Assembly: GCF_013337285.1 (NCBI RefSeq)
Contig: NZ_SUPW01000001.1
Span: forward strand, 806,001-870,000
DNA: 64,000 bases
Direction: 5' to 3'
Source of the DNA: Agrobacterium tumefaciens
GTDB taxonomy: Bacteria > Pseudomonadota > Alphaproteobacteria > Rhizobiales > Rhizobiaceae
A program made the translations under genes and the position numbers. Shown one piece after another: positions 34,124 through 43,785 of the stretch; within the stretch, counting starts at the first letter, position 1, and each line of letters begins with the position of its first letter. A model generated the notes under the pieces. The model ran no database searches and was not told where the DNA came from. It saw nothing but the letters and a program-made list of their open reading frames with translations.

Positions 34124-34140
34124 CTTATACAAACGATAAG
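34124..34140. promoter_or_regulatory. LysR-type (T-N11-A) dyad
   Basis: CTTAT-ACAAACG-ATAAG lies in the 96-bp divergent region between the GNAT and LysR genes, the usual place for an LTTR recognition site. Confidence 0.45.
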
Positions 34141-34150
34141 GTTTTCTTTG

Positions 34151-35038
34151 ATGATGGACCTCGATCTGCGGCAGGTGCGCAGCTTCATGGATGTGGCCGA
34201 TCTCGGCAGCTTCTCCGCCGCCGCCGACAAAGTCGGGCTGACGCAGCCAGCCATCAGCCTTCACATCAGACTGCTGGAAAAGCAGCTCGGCGTGCGGCTG
34301 ATCGAACGCGTCGGCAGGCGGGCGCAGCCGACGGCGGCGGGCCGGGACTTCCTCATCCATGCAAGACGCATCACTGAAGAAGTGGCGCATGCCATCGATA
34401 CCGTCGCGCCGCATCGCAGCGGGGTGACGGGACGCTTACGCATCGGCACGGGCGCCACCGCCTGCATCTACCTGCTGCCACCGGTGCTTGGCCGTATCCG
34501 CCAGGCGATGCCGGGCATCGACATCGTCGTGCAGACCGGCAATACCCACGATATTTTACGGCTTCTGGAAGCCAATACGATCGATGCCGCGGTGGTGGCC
34601 CTGCCGGCCAGCGGCCGCAGCCTCGATATCCGCGATATCCATCTCGATGAACTGGTCGCGGTTTTCCCGAATGGCTCCGTTTCCGGGGCGACGGTGCTGA
34701 ATGCCGAAACGCTGTCGACGCAGCCGCTGCTCCTCTACGAGGGCGGCAATACGCGCAGGCTCGTGGATCAATGGTTTTCGGCGAGCGGGCGCACGGTACA
34801 GCCGGCCATGGAACTGGGAAGCGTCGAGGCTATCAAGAAGCTCGCGGGCGCGGGCCTCGGCCTCGCGATCGTGCCACGCATGGCCATGGAGCATGAAGGG
34901 GCGGCATCAGGGCTGGAGTGGCGCTCCCTCGAACCGCCGCTCGAACGGCGTATCGCGCTGGCATTGCGGCGCGACAAGCACATGACCGCGCCGCTGCGGG
35001 CGCTTGCCGGTGCGTTGCCGGACTTGCGGAAACGATGA
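34151..35038 (+). CDS. LysR-family transcriptional regulator
   Basis: 295 residues: winged helix MMDLDLRQVRSFMDVADLGSFSAAADKVGLTQPAISLHIRLLEKQLG in the first 60, then a periplasmic-binding-like effector domain from about residue 90 (GRLRIGTGATACIYLLPPVL). It most likely controls the divergent acetyltransferase gene. A second ATG three bases downstream is an equally possible start. Confidence 0.92.
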   Translation: MMDLDLRQVRSFMDVADLGSFSAAADKVGLTQPAISLHIRLLEKQLGVRLIERVGRRAQPTAAGRDFLIHARRITEEVAHAIDTVAPHRSGVTGRLRIGTGATACIYLLPPVLGRIRQAMPGIDIVVQTGNTHDILRLLEANTIDAAVVALPASGRSLDIRDIHLDELVAVFPNGSVSGATVLNAETLSTQPLLLYEGGNTRRLVDQWFSASGRTVQPAMELGSVEAIKKLAGAGLGLAIVPRMAMEHEGAASGLEWRSLEPPLERRIALALRRDKHMTAPLRALAGALPDLRKR

Positions 35039-35088
35039 GGCCGGTTTCGGTCATCGAAGCTGATGGCGAATAGCGCGCATGTCTTCAG

Positions 35089-35173
35089 CGTCATCCTTGG
35101 GCTTGCCCCAAGGATCCAAACACGTCAACAAAATCAATCGGTTGCAGATCCTCGGGACAAGCCCGAGGATGAC
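35089..35173. repeat. Interspersed inverted repeat, family 4 (copy 2)
   Basis: CGTCATCCTTGGGCTTGCCC...AAGGATCCAA at the left, AAAATCAATCGGTTGCAG in the middle, and GATCCTCGGGACAAGCCCGA...GATGACG at the right. Same family as 21062-21149. It lies between the LysR and chemoreceptor genes. Confidence 0.8.
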
Positions 35174-35245
35174 GTCGCGGGTGGAGAAAGCCTCGGCAAC
35201 AACGTTGCCGATGCCTTTTGATGAGGCAGAGCTGGCGTGCTAAAC

Positions 35246-37594
35246 TCAGAACTCAGTCCACTCATCGCCCTTCACGGCCAGCGCCGCATTGCCGCGCGCG
35301 GCAACCGGGCGGGCTTTCGGGGCTGGAGAGACCGGAGCACGTGCCGGGCTTGCGGCCCGCTGCATTTGCCTTGCCGTATCGCGCAATGCCGAGGCCTGCT
35401 GGCCGAGCTGGAATTGCGAAAGCAGCGACTGGAGATTGGCGCATTCCTGCGCCAGACCGGCGCCGGCAGCGTTCATTTCCTCGACCATCGCGGCATTTTG
35501 CTGCGTGGCCTGATCCATGTGGTTGACGGCGGTGTTGACCTCCGCGAGACCCGAGGATTGTTCCTGCGCCGCCGTGGCAATGGCGTCCATATGGGCGTTG
35601 ACGGATAGCACCAGCTGCTCGATTTCGGAAAGCCCGACGCCGGTATCGGCGACCAGCTTCACGCCCTCACCCACTGCTGCGGCGGAGGTGTTGATGAGCT
35701 GCTTGATCTCCTTGGCGGCCTTGGCGGAACGCTGCGCCAGTTCGCGCACTTCCTGCGCCACGACCGCAAAGCCCCGGCCTGCCTCGCCAGCGCGCGCTGC
35801 CTCGACGCCGGCATTCAGCGCCAGAAGGTTGGTCTGGAAGGCGATTTCATCGATGACGCCGATGATCTGGCCGATCTGTTTCGAGGAATGTTCGATACGC
35901 TCCATGGCGGAGACGGCATCGCGCACCACCTTGCCGGAAAGGTCGGCCTTGGTGCGCGCCTCGCGCACCGTATCGCGCGCCTCGCTCGCCCGCTTGGAGG
36001 TTGACGACACATTGGCGGTGATTTCTTCCAGTGCGGCGGCGGTTTCTTCCAGAGAGGCGGCCTGCTGCTCGGTGCGGCGGGAAAGGTCGTCGGAGGCGGA
36101 CGACACTTCGTGCGCGCCGCCATTCACGGTCTGGACGGAATTGCCGACGCTTGCCAGCGCCTCGCGCAGCTGAACGACGGAACTGTTGAAATCGTGTCGC
36201 AATGCTTCGAACTGTGGCGCGAACGGCGTGGCGATCTCGCAGACCATGTCGCCGGAGGCAAGCCGGCGAAGACCGCCAGCCAGCGAACCGGTGGCCTGCG
36301 TGAGCCGTTCCTCGGCCTCGGCTTCCGTGCGTTGCTGCAACTCGATACGATCCCGTTCGGCCTTTTCGCGATTGCCGACGGCATCCGTCTCCAATTGCCG
36401 GTTACGGATTGCCGCCTCACGGAAAATCTCGACCGCGCGGGCCATTTCGCCGATTTCATCGCTGCGTTTGGCACCGGGCACGTCGATGGAAAGGTTGCCG
36501 TTGGCGAGTTCCATCATCGAATTGGTCAAGCGGCTGATCGGGCGGGTAACGCGGCCAATGATGACGGCGAGACAGAGAATGCAGACCCCAAGCGTGACGA
36601 TGAAGGCCGCCAGATAAATGATCGCGCCGACAAGGGCGTCCTGTTTCGCCTTTTCGGCATTGGCATTGAGAACGTCCATCGCTTCGGAAGCGATTTTCGC
36701 AACCGTGTCGAGGTTGGCCGTGACTGTGTTGCGCCACGTGTCGATGGTGAAGGACGGCGTGCGGCCGTTATTCAGATCGTCGATCAGCTTCGCGCGCTCG
36801 GTAATGAAATCGCCCTTGAAATAGGTCCGGTCGGCAACGGCGTAGATATCCTTCAGGGACTGCGGCGTCGATTCATGCGCGACGAGTTCGCCGGTGGCTT
36901 TCCACGCAAAGGCCGCGCCGGCATCGAAATTGCCAAGCTGCTGGGTTTCCTGCGGGGTCAGCGGCCGCTGCTGGGCCACGACCGCATTGATGACGACGGT
37001 GGCGCTGCCGCCAAGTGCGCGCGCCGACCAGCCATAGGACCGGAGCTGTATGAGGCCCGTCAGGCTCTGATCCAGCGAGCGGACCTCGCCTTCCACCGCC
37101 GTCGATCCCGTCTCGAGCGCGGTCAGGAAATCCGCCCCGAGCGCCAGCACGGCCTTGTCCAGCCCGCTTTCGCGGCGGTCGAGCGGCAAGGTGACGTTGG
37201 CGTCGATCTTTTTGCGCAAATCCAGAACCTGCGCGTAGATGTCTTTCACGCGGGCAAGCGGCGCTTGCAGCCCGGTCTGGCCAAGTGCTGCGGACTGTTC
37301 GAGAAATCCGCCCATGGCCGCATCCACCTTCTGGCGCGACGCCTGCACGCTGGCGATGGTACTCGCCGTCTTCGCCGGATCAACGGTCAGCGCCGAAGCG
37401 CTGTTGCCGCGTTCGCTCCGAAAGTTCAGCAGGGCGTTAAACAGCAGCCTGTCGAGCGAAACGAGCTGCGCGACATCGGAAAAAGTGCGGGCTCGATAGA
37501 CGGATTGCCACATGGCATTGCCCACGAAGCCGGCCAGTGCAATGCCGACAAGCAGAAAAAAACCAACAAGTATATTGCGTATGCTGAAAGACAT
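35246..37594 (-). CDS. Methyl-accepting chemotaxis protein
   Basis: 782 residues. One N-terminal helix ([19 protein letters not shown]) precedes a periplasmic sensing domain of about 290 residues with helical NIT-like character ([20 protein letters not shown]). A second helix ([18 protein letters not shown]), HAMP regions and a signalling domain with hairpin tip [20 protein letters not shown] follow. The extreme C-terminus is EWTEF, matching the WxxF-type pentapeptide used to tether CheR/CheB. The start is ATG 37594 (MSFSIRN). The ligand is unknown. It is monocistronic. Confidence 0.94.
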   Translation of the reverse strand: MSFSIRNILVGFFLLVGIALAGFVGNAMWQSVYRARTFSDVAQLVSLDRLLFNALLNFRSERGNSASALTVDPAKTASTIASVQASRQKVDAAMGGFLEQSAALGQTGLQAPLARVKDIYAQVLDLRKKIDANVTLPLDRRESGLDKAVLALGADFLTALETGSTAVEGEVRSLDQSLTGLIQLRSYGWSARALGGSATVVINAVVAQQRPLTPQETQQLGNFDAGAAFAWKATGELVAHESTPQSLKDIYAVADRTYFKGDFITERAKLIDDLNNGRTPSFTIDTWRNTVTANLDTVAKIASEAMDVLNANAEKAKQDALVGAIIYLAAFIVTLGVCILCLAVIIGRVTRPISRLTNSMMELANGNLSIDVPGAKRSDEIGEMARAVEIFREAAIRNRQLETDAVGNREKAERDRIELQQRTEAEAEERLTQATGSLAGGLRRLASGDMVCEIATPFAPQFEALRHDFNSSVVQLREALASVGNSVQTVNGGAHEVSSASDDLSRRTEQQAASLEETAAALEEITANVSSTSKRASEARDTVREARTKADLSGKVVRDAVSAMERIEHSSKQIGQIIGVIDEIAFQTNLLALNAGVEAARAGEAGRGFAVVAQEVRELAQRSAKAAKEIKQLINTSAAAVGEGVKLVADTGVGLSEIEQLVLSVNAHMDAIATAAQEQSSGLAEVNTAVNHMDQATQQNAAMVEEMNAAGAGLAQECANLQSLLSQFQLGQQASALRDTARQMQRAASPARAPVSPAPKARPVAARGNAALAVKGDEWTEF

Positions 37595-37702
37595 TGGTGG
37601 CCCCCGTAGCCCAAACCGATAATGCCGCAAGCTACAGGGAGTTTTTCTAAAATTGGATTAAATTGCCCCTCGATTTTCATGGGAAATATCACAATTCAAA
37701 AA

Positions 37703-37738
37703 AAAGCTGCGGCAGGGTCATGACCCTGCCGCAGCTTT
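37703..37738 (-). terminator. Terminator after ilvE (36-bp perfect palindrome)
   Basis: Two 18-bp arms (AAAGCTGCGGCAGGGTCA and its complement) abut with no spacer, flanked by A and T tracts. It lies between ilvE and the chemoreceptor gene and could terminate from either side. Confidence 0.85.
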
Positions 37739-37758
37739 TCAAAACGGGGTACCGGGTC

Positions 37759-38640
37759 TCAGACGTCTGTGCCGAGACGCGCCCAGTCCAGGTAAAGATC
37801 GAGCGCCTTGCGCGCCACCGGGCCTGCCTGCAGCACGCGGTCATCGAGCTTCACGACAGGCGAGACTTTCGAATAATTGCCCGAGCAGAAGATTTCGTCC
37901 GCCTCGCGGAAATCCTCGACCGAGAGCGTTGCTTCGCGCACTTCGAAACCGGCCTGGCGCAGCAGGCCCATCACCCGCGACCGGGTGATGCCGGCAAGGA
38001 AGGTGCGGTTCGGAACGGGGGTGAGGACTACGCCGTCCTTGACCATGAAGACGTTGGCGGATGCGGATTCGGCGACATTGCCATTCATGTCGCGCATCAG
38101 GGCGTTGTCGAAGCCCCGAGCGCGGGCCTCAATAATGGCGCGGCCGCTATTGGGATAGAGGCTGCCGGCCTTGGCGTCGGTCATCGCGGTTTCCGGCGAG
38201 GGACGGCGCAGCGGCGAGACGGTGAGCGTCAGCGGCTTGCCGGCATCCATCGGCGCTTCGAACAGGCAGAGCGCGAAACGGGTGGAGCTGGCATCCGGCG
38301 CCACGACGCTGCCCGGCATGCCGTGTTCGGCCCAATACATCGGCTTGATATAGATCGCCATATTGCCATCGAATTTCTTGACGCCTTCCAGCGCCAGGGT
38401 CTCGATCTCCTCCGCCGTCATCGTCGGCTTCATGCCCATATTGACGGCCGAGCGGTTGACGCGCTGGCAATGCAGATCAAGATCGGGAGCGACGCCATCG
38501 AACCAGCGTGCGCCGTCGAACACCGTGGAGGCCAGCCACATGGCATGCGAGGTCGGGCCGATGAGCGGCGGGTTGCCGGGAAGCCATTGACCGTCAACAT
38601 AGGTCCAGGTGGTTGATCGGGGTGCTGTATCGACGCTCAT
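37759..38640 (-). CDS. ilvE: Branched-chain amino-acid aminotransferase (class IV)
   Basis: 293 residues of fold-type IV PLP enzyme. The lysine of the Schiff base is Lys157 in TDAKAGSLYPNSGR, the phosphate-binding segment is GNVAESASANVFMV, and later come PNRTFLAGITRSRV and ADEIFCSGNYSKVSPV. It transfers amino groups between glutamate and the 2-keto acids of leucine, isoleucine and valine. D-amino-acid transaminases and aminodeoxychorismate lyases share the fold, but the length and motifs favour IlvE. It is monocistronic. Confidence 0.9.
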   Translation of the reverse strand: MSVDTAPRSTTWTYVDGQWLPGNPPLIGPTSHAMWLASTVFDGARWFDGVAPDLDLHCQRVNRSAVNMGMKPTMTAEEIETLALEGVKKFDGNMAIYIKPMYWAEHGMPGSVVAPDASSTRFALCLFEAPMDAGKPLTLTVSPLRRPSPETAMTDAKAGSLYPNSGRAIIEARARGFDNALMRDMNGNVAESASANVFMVKDGVVLTPVPNRTFLAGITRSRVMGLLRQAGFEVREATLSVEDFREADEIFCSGNYSKVSPVVKLDDRVLQAGPVARKALDLYLDWARLGTDV

Positions 38641-38697
38641 GGCGGGCTCCTGTTTTCAAGCGTTTCCGTAAGGCGAAAACGCTCCGTCTTTTTGCCT

Positions 38698-38808
38698 GTC
38701 GCATTTCAGGGCGCAAAACGCTTTGCATTTTGCTGGAAATGGGCTGCTTGTCTCTGGTCGCATTTCCAGACGCAAAACCGCTTCGCACTTTTGCTGGAAA
38801 TGCTTTGG
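38698..38808. repeat. Interspersed repeat family 5: two tandem copies
   Basis: Units starting GTCGCATTTC...GCGCAAAACG at 38698-38748 and GTCGCATTTCCAGACGCAAA at 38758-38808 are about 85% identical, each closing with TTTGCTGGAAATG, so each is itself a dyad. A further relative is at 47380-47482 in inverted orientation. The remaining bases before tam (38810-39037) are AT-rich and hold only its promoter region. Confidence 0.8.
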
Positions 38809-39037
38809 AAAATCGGCCGGAGTGAATGCCTCTCGCCTGATGAGGTCAAGTTTTAATTGCCACGATTTCTGATTTTGATGGAAAATAACAAAGCGACGCA
38901 CCGATAAAGATGTTTTATGAGGCGAAACAAAAGGTTGGTGAATAGGTTCATCACAATAATTCATGCATCGGATGATGGCGGCGCTATTTCGCCCGTGCGA
39001 TGCTCACGGTCTTACAGCTCTCTGGCAGGAGGAAATC

Positions 39038-39808
39038 ATGGCATGGTCCGCCCAGCAATATCTGAAATTCGAAGATGAGCGGACGCGGCCCGCCCGGGAC
39101 CTTCTGGCGCAGGTGCCGCTGGAGCGGGTGCTGAACGGCTATGATCTCGGCTGCGGGCCGGGCAATTCCACCGAGCTTCTGACCGACCGTTATGGCGTCA
39201 ATGTCATCACCGGCATCGACAGCGATGACGACATGTTGGCCAAGGCGGCGGACCGGCTGCCAAATACCAACTTCGGCAAGGCCGATCTTTCGCAGTGGCG
39301 ACCGGCCCACAAGGCCGATCTGCTTTACGCCAATGCGGTTTTCCAGTGGGTGCCGGATCATCTTGCCGTTCTTTCGCAATTGATGGACCAGCTGGACAGC
39401 GGCGGGGTTCTGGCGGTGCAGATGCCGGATAATCTGCAGGAACCGACACATCGCGCCATGGAAGCGACCGGCGCGAACGGCCCGTGGAAGGATACGTTTA
39501 CTGACGGCAGACTGCGGCGCAAACCCCTGCCCGCGCCATCGGACTATTTCAACGCGCTGGCGCCGAAAGCTGCCCGCGTGGATGTGTGGCACACCATCTA
39601 TAACCACCCGATGAAGGATGCGGAAAGCATCGTCGAATGGGTGAAGGGCACCGGGCTGCGCCCCTACCTCGCCGCCGCCGGTGAGGAAAACCGCGAAGCC
39701 TTCCTCACCGACTATACGCAGCGTATCAAGGCGGCCTATCCGCCGATGGCGGACGGCCGCCTGCTGCTGCGCTTTCCACGGCTGTTTGTGGTGGCGGTGA
39801 AGAAGTAG
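39038..39808 (+). CDS. tam: Trans-aconitate 2-methyltransferase
   Basis: 256 residues. [23 protein letters not shown] is the characteristic Tam N-terminus. The SAM site is [14 protein letters not shown] (motif I) with an acidic partner in GIDSDDDML, and [14 protein letters not shown] follows. Tam methylates trans-aconitate, an inhibitor of aconitase, so protecting the TCA cycle. An ideal AGGAGGAAATC precedes the ATG. It converges with the VOC gene, the stops being 2 bp apart. Confidence 0.95.
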   Translation: MAWSAQQYLKFEDERTRPARDLLAQVPLERVLNGYDLGCGPGNSTELLTDRYGVNVITGIDSDDDMLAKAADRLPNTNFGKADLSQWRPAHKADLLYANAVFQWVPDHLAVLSQLMDQLDSGGVLAVQMPDNLQEPTHRAMEATGANGPWKDTFTDGRLRRKPLPAPSDYFNALAPKAARVDVWHTIYNHPMKDAESIVEWVKGTGLRPYLAAAGEENREAFLTDYTQRIKAAYPPMADGRLLLRFPRLFVVAVKK

Positions 39809-39810
39809 CG

Positions 39811-40179
39811 TCAACCAGCGAAGGCATAGACCCTGAGACGGTGGTTGTCGGGGTCGGCGGCCGTAAAAGTGTAGCCAAATTCCATTTTCGCGGGCTGCTG
39901 CAGCATGGGAACACCTCTTGCCTGCCATCTGGCGAATGTCTCATCCACCTGTGCGTCGTTTCCGACACGGAAGGCAAGCTCACCGCCACCGCCCGTCACC
40001 GATGCCTTCGGCTCCACCGTGTGGCGCGACCAGAGGCCGAGCTTCATGCCGTTCTGAAGAATGAACAGGGAGAATGTCGGCGAGGCTTCGACCGGCTCTG
40101 TACCCAGCAGGGTCTTGTAAAATTCCGTGCTGGCCGGCGGGTTATCGACATAGAGGATGGTGAAATCGGGGTGGGTCAT
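39811..40179 (-). CDS. VOC-family (glyoxalase/bleomycin-resistance-like) protein
   Basis: 122 residues, a single VOC unit: DFTILYVDNPPASTEFYKTLLG at the start, GELAFRVGNDAQVDETFARW in the middle and FTAADPDNHRLRVYAF at the end. These small proteins act as metal-dependent lyases, isomerases or drug-binding proteins; the ligand here is unknown. CAGGAGAACGACC precedes the ATG. A YafY-type regulator lies 48 bp upstream on the same strand. Confidence 0.88.
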   Translation of the reverse strand: MTHPDFTILYVDNPPASTEFYKTLLGTEPVEASPTFSLFILQNGMKLGLWSRHTVEPKASVTGGGGELAFRVGNDAQVDETFARWQARGVPMLQQPAKMEFGYTFTAADPDNHRLRVYAFAG

Positions 40180-40225
40180 GGTCGTTCTCCTGTGTTGCGG
40201 ATGAACGATATCTAGACCCGCCTGC

Positions 40226-40242
40226 TGTCAGTTTTTGTCAGC
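40226..40242 (-). promoter_or_regulatory. TGACA direct repeat between YafY-type gene and VOC gene
   Basis: On the minus strand, GCTGACAAAAACTGACA contains two TGACA half-sites one helical turn apart. The same TGACA half-site makes up the dyad of the other YafY-type divergon (30614-30645). It overlaps the stop codon of the regulator and is a candidate operator for the VOC gene. Confidence 0.45.
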
Positions 40243-40938
40243 ATGGTGTTGCCGACGCCGTTGTTTTTCACGCTCACGCCATTCTTTCAGCAAAGCCTGC
40301 CGGCGGCGGGGATAACGGCTGTCCATCGGGCGGAAAGTTTCGATACGGTCGGCCCGGAAACTGCGGAAATCCTGCCGCGTTTCGCACCATGCCAGTACCA
40401 CCCGCACCAGATCGAAAAAAGCGAGCGCGAAGGGCCAGATCACCCGCTCCGTCAACTCTCCCTTTTCGTCACGATAAGTCATCACGACCTTGCTTTGCTC
40501 GCGGATCGTATCGCGAATGGCGGCGAGATCGACGCGGATGGTTGCCATGCTTTGGCCGGGGCCGACGAGAAGCGTGGAATTGTCGGGTTCTTCGCGCAGG
40601 GCATCGGGCAGAACGGCCGCGATCTTGACGAGTGCTGCGCGGGCGGCCTCGGCCAGCCCGGCATCGGCACGACCCGCCACCCAGCGCGAGCCCAGCACCA
40701 GCGCCTCGATTTCCTGCCCGGAAAACATCAGCGGTGGCAGAAGGAAGCCGGGGCGCAGCACATAACCCACGCCCGCCTCGCCCTCGATATCCGCGCCCTG
40801 CGCCTGAAGCGTCGCTATATCGCGGTAGAGCGTGCGCAGACTGACGCCGGTCTGCGCGGCAAGGGCCGCACCGCTGACCGGCATGCGGTGAGAGCGCAGG
40901 ATCTGCAACAGATCGAGAAGCCGTTCTGAGCGTGACAT
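40228..40938 (-). CDS. YafY-type transcriptional regulator (HTH plus WYL domain)
   Basis: 236 residues with winged helix MSRSERLLDLLQILRSHRMPVSGAALAAQTGVSLRTLYRDIATL, then a WYL domain (VMTYRDEKGELTERVIWPFALAFFDLVRVVLAWCE) and a basic tail. It is similar in length and plan to 30669-31379. GGAAGG lies ahead of the ATG at 40938. It probably controls the downstream VOC gene and perhaps itself. Confidence 0.9.
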   Translation of the reverse strand: MSRSERLLDLLQILRSHRMPVSGAALAAQTGVSLRTLYRDIATLQAQGADIEGEAGVGYVLRPGFLLPPLMFSGQEIEALVLGSRWVAGRADAGLAEAARAALVKIAAVLPDALREEPDNSTLLVGPGQSMATIRVDLAAIRDTIREQSKVVMTYRDEKGELTERVIWPFALAFFDLVRVVLAWCETRQDFRSFRADRIETFRPMDSRYPRRRQALLKEWREREKQRRRQHHADKN

Positions 40939-41152
40939 GCGACATTTCCTTCCATCCGCATATTCAAATCCATACCGCGATATGATCTTCTGCCGCCGAC
41001 TGTTATCGCCGCGCTTCTCCGCCCGCAATGGCGCGGATGGGTGATCGTGTCAAAACGGTTGAAACCGATCGCGCGGATGGCAGTTAATGAAAGACGGCTT
41101 CCCGCCCGGCCTCTTGCGCCGGCCATGTTTTCAGCAAACAGGAGAGACATCC

Positions 41153-41980
41153 ATGTATGACGTCAGCGCGAATGGCGCGAATATTCCCGCCCTCGGTTTC
41201 GGCACCTTCCGCATTCCGGAAGACGATATCAGGCGCATTCTGCCGGAAGCGCTGACACTCGGCTTCCGCCATGTCGATACCGCGCAGATTTACAAGAACG
41301 AAGGCGCGGTGGGTGAGGTCATCGCGCAATCGGGCATTTCCCGGCACGATATCTTCCTGACCACCAAGGTCTGGGTGGACCGCTACCGTCACGATGATTT
41401 TCTTGCCTCCGTTGATGAAAGCCTTACGAAGCTGAAGACCGACTATGTCGATCTGCTGCTGCTGCACTGGCCGAAGAGCGACGTGCCGCTTGCCGAACGC
41501 ATGGGTGCACTGAACGCGGTGCGCAAGGCCGGCAAGGCGCGCAATATCGGCATTTCCAACTTCAACGTGGCGCTGACTGACGAGGCGGTGAAACTGTCCG
41601 ACACGCCGCTTGCGACCAATCAGATCGAATATCACCCCTATCTCGACCAGACGAAGGTGGTTTCCGCCGCGCGCAAGCACGGAATGTCGGTGACGGCCTA
41701 TTATCTGATGGCCGACGGCAAGGTGCCGAACGATCCTGTGCTGAAGGATATCGGCGCGAAACACGGCAAGACCGCCGCGCAGGTGACCCTGCGCTGGGCG
41801 GTGCAGCAGCCGGATATCGTGGCGCTTTCCAAGACGGCGACGGAAAGCCGCCTCAAGGAGAATTTCGATATTTTCGACTTCGCGCTATCGGAAGAGGAAA
41901 TGCGGGCGATCCACGCTCTTGCCAGGCCGAATGGCCGCATCGTCAGCCCCGGCCACCTCGCGCCCGATTGGGACGACTGA
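41153..41980 (+). CDS. Aldo/keto reductase
   Basis: 275 residues, (beta/alpha)8 barrel. Catalytic tetrad: Asp42 and Tyr47 (HVDTAQIYKNE), Lys72 (LTTKVWV), His105 (LLLLHWP). The C-terminal NADP-binding segment reads IVALSKTATESRLKENFDIFDF. The pattern is close to 2,5-diketo-D-gluconate reductases and YvgN-like methylglyoxal reductases. CAGGAGAGACATCC precedes the ATG. It is divergent from the YafY-type gene across 214 bp. Confidence 0.92.
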   Translation: MYDVSANGANIPALGFGTFRIPEDDIRRILPEALTLGFRHVDTAQIYKNEGAVGEVIAQSGISRHDIFLTTKVWVDRYRHDDFLASVDESLTKLKTDYVDLLLLHWPKSDVPLAERMGALNAVRKAGKARNIGISNFNVALTDEAVKLSDTPLATNQIEYHPYLDQTKVVSAARKHGMSVTAYYLMADGKVPNDPVLKDIGAKHGKTAAQVTLRWAVQQPDIVALSKTATESRLKENFDIFDFALSEEEMRAIHALARPNGRIVSPGHLAPDWDD

Positions 41981-42004
41981 GGCGACGGGGCCATTTGGTC
42001 CCGT

Positions 42005-42616
42005 CTATCTCTCGGTCAGGGCCAGCTTCGCACCCAGCGCCACGAAAGCGGCGGCGAAGCTGCGCCGCAGCCAGGCGAGGACCGCCGGGCGTGACACCAC
42101 ATGCCGCCGGACCGAGGCGGCGAAACAGCCATAAAGCGCAAAGACCAGAAACGTCATGGCCATGAAGATCAGTCCGAGATCGATCATGCGCCATGTCGGC
42201 AAAGCCTCATCCGGCGCGATGAACTGCGGCAGGAAGGCGAAAAAGAAGATCGACAGTTTTGGGTTCAGCAGATTGATGAGGATCGCCTCGCCGATGACAC
42301 GGGCGGCCTTCTGGGGCTCCTTCGTATCGTCGATCTTCAGTGCACCGTCTTCCCGCAGCGTGTTCCACGCCATGTAGAGGAGATAGGCGACCCCCAGATA
42401 TTTGACGATGCCGAAGGCGAGCGCGCTGGTGTGCAGAATGGCGGCAAGCCCGGTGATGGCGGCGAGCAGATGCGGCACGATGCCGAGCGTGCAGCCGAAG
42501 GCCGCGATGACGCTCGCCCTCGCCCCCTGCGAAAGACCGGCGGCCAGCGTGTAGACCACGCCGGTTCCGGGAGACGCGGCGACGATGAAAGATGTGATGA
42601 GGAATTCGGGAGTCAT
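42005..42616 (-). CDS. LysE/RhtB family amino-acid exporter
   Basis: 203 residues, six predicted helices. The LysE signature appears as FIVAASPGTGVVYTLAAGLSQG at residues 8-29, with NLLNPKLSIFFFAFLPQFI in the middle. It probably exports an amino acid or a toxic analogue. The long upstream frame to 42823 consists of translated repeat and is not coding. The AraC regulator upstream on the same strand is a plausible controller, separated by repeat family 3. Confidence 0.9.
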   Translation of the reverse strand: MTPEFLITSFIVAASPGTGVVYTLAAGLSQGARASVIAAFGCTLGIVPHLLAAITGLAAILHTSALAFGIVKYLGVAYLLYMAWNTLREDGALKIDDTKEPQKAARVIGEAILINLLNPKLSIFFFAFLPQFIAPDEALPTWRMIDLGLIFMAMTFLVFALYGCFAASVRRHVVSRPAVLAWLRRSFAAAFVALGAKLALTER

Positions 42617-42718
42617 GATGCGGGTGTGTCCTGTGGGTGGAGGACGGGAGCATGATGGTGCGTGGGGTGGGTGTCTTGGATGAAATTGCAGGGTTGATGC
42701 CCGGAGGCTCCCTCCCCC

Positions 42719-42833
42719 CTCATTCCTGTGCTTGTCACAGGAATCCAGTCGACGCGCGTCTGCGCGGCGGGGGAGTCCTTTCAGCCCAAAGACTTGGGCT
42801 GGCTGGATTCCTGTGACAAGCACAGGAATGAGG
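42719..42833. repeat. Interspersed inverted repeat, family 3 (copy 2)
   Basis: The arms CTCATTCCTGTGCTTGTCAC and CTGTGACAAGCACAGGAATG match the copy at 26343-26458. The central part (GACGCGCGTCTGCGCGG, then AGCCCAAAGACTTGGGCT) is in the opposite orientation to that copy. Confidence 0.85.
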
Positions 42834-42908
42834 AAAGAGGGTGCGTTTGCGCTCCCCAGAAACCCCAGACATGCCGCGCAGACCTTTCCCCTTTTGGAGT
42901 AACCTGCC

Positions 42909-43715
42909 CTACGAAAGCGCCGCCCGATAAACCGCCGGCGTCACCCCGAACTGGCGCACGAAAACCCGGTTCAGATGGCTCTGGTCGGCAAAACCGGCGA
43001 TGAAGGCCACCTCGGCGGGTGGCGCGCCGCCGGCGAGCGCATTCCGGGCCAGATGGACGCGGCGCTGGAGAAGATAGCTGTGCGGCGTCAGGCCGGTTAC
43101 CCTGGCGAAGGCCCGCAGGAAGCGGAACTGGCTCATACCGGCCTCCGCGGCCAGATCGGCAAGGCGGAACGGCCGGGCGGGATCGTCATCAATTCTGCGT
43201 TTCGCCCGTTTTATGCTGTCGGGCGCGGCGGTTTCACGCGGTTTGGCAACCACCTCCATCGCACCCGCCAAAAGCATCAGCAGGGCCTCGTCGCCATGAA
43301 GGGTTTCGCCCGGCCGCTGCCTTGCGGTAACAGCCGAAAAGACCGCGTTGAACCGCTGCGCCAGCGGCCTTGCATCAACGGGATAGGCAAATTCGAAAGA
43401 GCCGTGATCCTTCTCGCAGACATCGGCAATGGCGTCGCGAACGATATCGATGTCGAGATAGAGCATCCGCCAGGCGCGGCCGCCTTCTCCGAGCGGAATG
43501 CCGTCATGCACCTCGCCCGGATTGACGGTGATGACGTGGCCGGCGCCCGCTTCCACCATGCCTCGGCCGGAAAGCGATTTCTGCGCGCCGCGCTCGATGA
43601 GGCCGATGCCGAACTGATCATGCATATGGCGCGGAAAGCAACGATCGCTATCCGCCACCACGGCGGCGACACCGGGCATGCTGGTTTTCGGCATCAGGAA
43701 CTGGCCTTGGGCCAT
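42909..43715 (-). CDS. AraC-family transcriptional regulator with cupin-type sensor
   Basis: 268 residues. The N-terminal half is an AraC-binding cupin (RCFPRHMHDQFGIGLIERGAQ ... AGHVITVNPGEVHDGIP). The C-terminal half has two helix-turn-helix units (FRLADLAAEAGMSQFRFLRAFARVTGLTPHSYLLQRR and AEVAFIAGFADQSHLNRVFVRQFGVTPAVYR). Regulators of this type often sit beside LysE-family exporters, and one lies downstream here. Confidence 0.9.
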   Translation of the reverse strand: MAQGQFLMPKTSMPGVAAVVADSDRCFPRHMHDQFGIGLIERGAQKSLSGRGMVEAGAGHVITVNPGEVHDGIPLGEGGRAWRMLYLDIDIVRDAIADVCEKDHGSFEFAYPVDARPLAQRFNAVFSAVTARQRPGETLHGDEALLMLLAGAMEVVAKPRETAAPDSIKRAKRRIDDDPARPFRLADLAAEAGMSQFRFLRAFARVTGLTPHSYLLQRRVHLARNALAGGAPPAEVAFIAGFADQSHLNRVFVRQFGVTPAVYRAALS

Positions 43716-43785
43716 GAAAGCGCGCGCTCCGCGGATAAGAGCGCGACGCTATCACAGGATGTGCCCATGCGACAGACACCGGCGC

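Noticed and set aside
36110..37609. 499-codon plus-strand frame opposite the chemoreceptor gene
   Set aside because: Shadow of a long GC-rich gene; the minus strand encodes the conserved receptor signalling tip.
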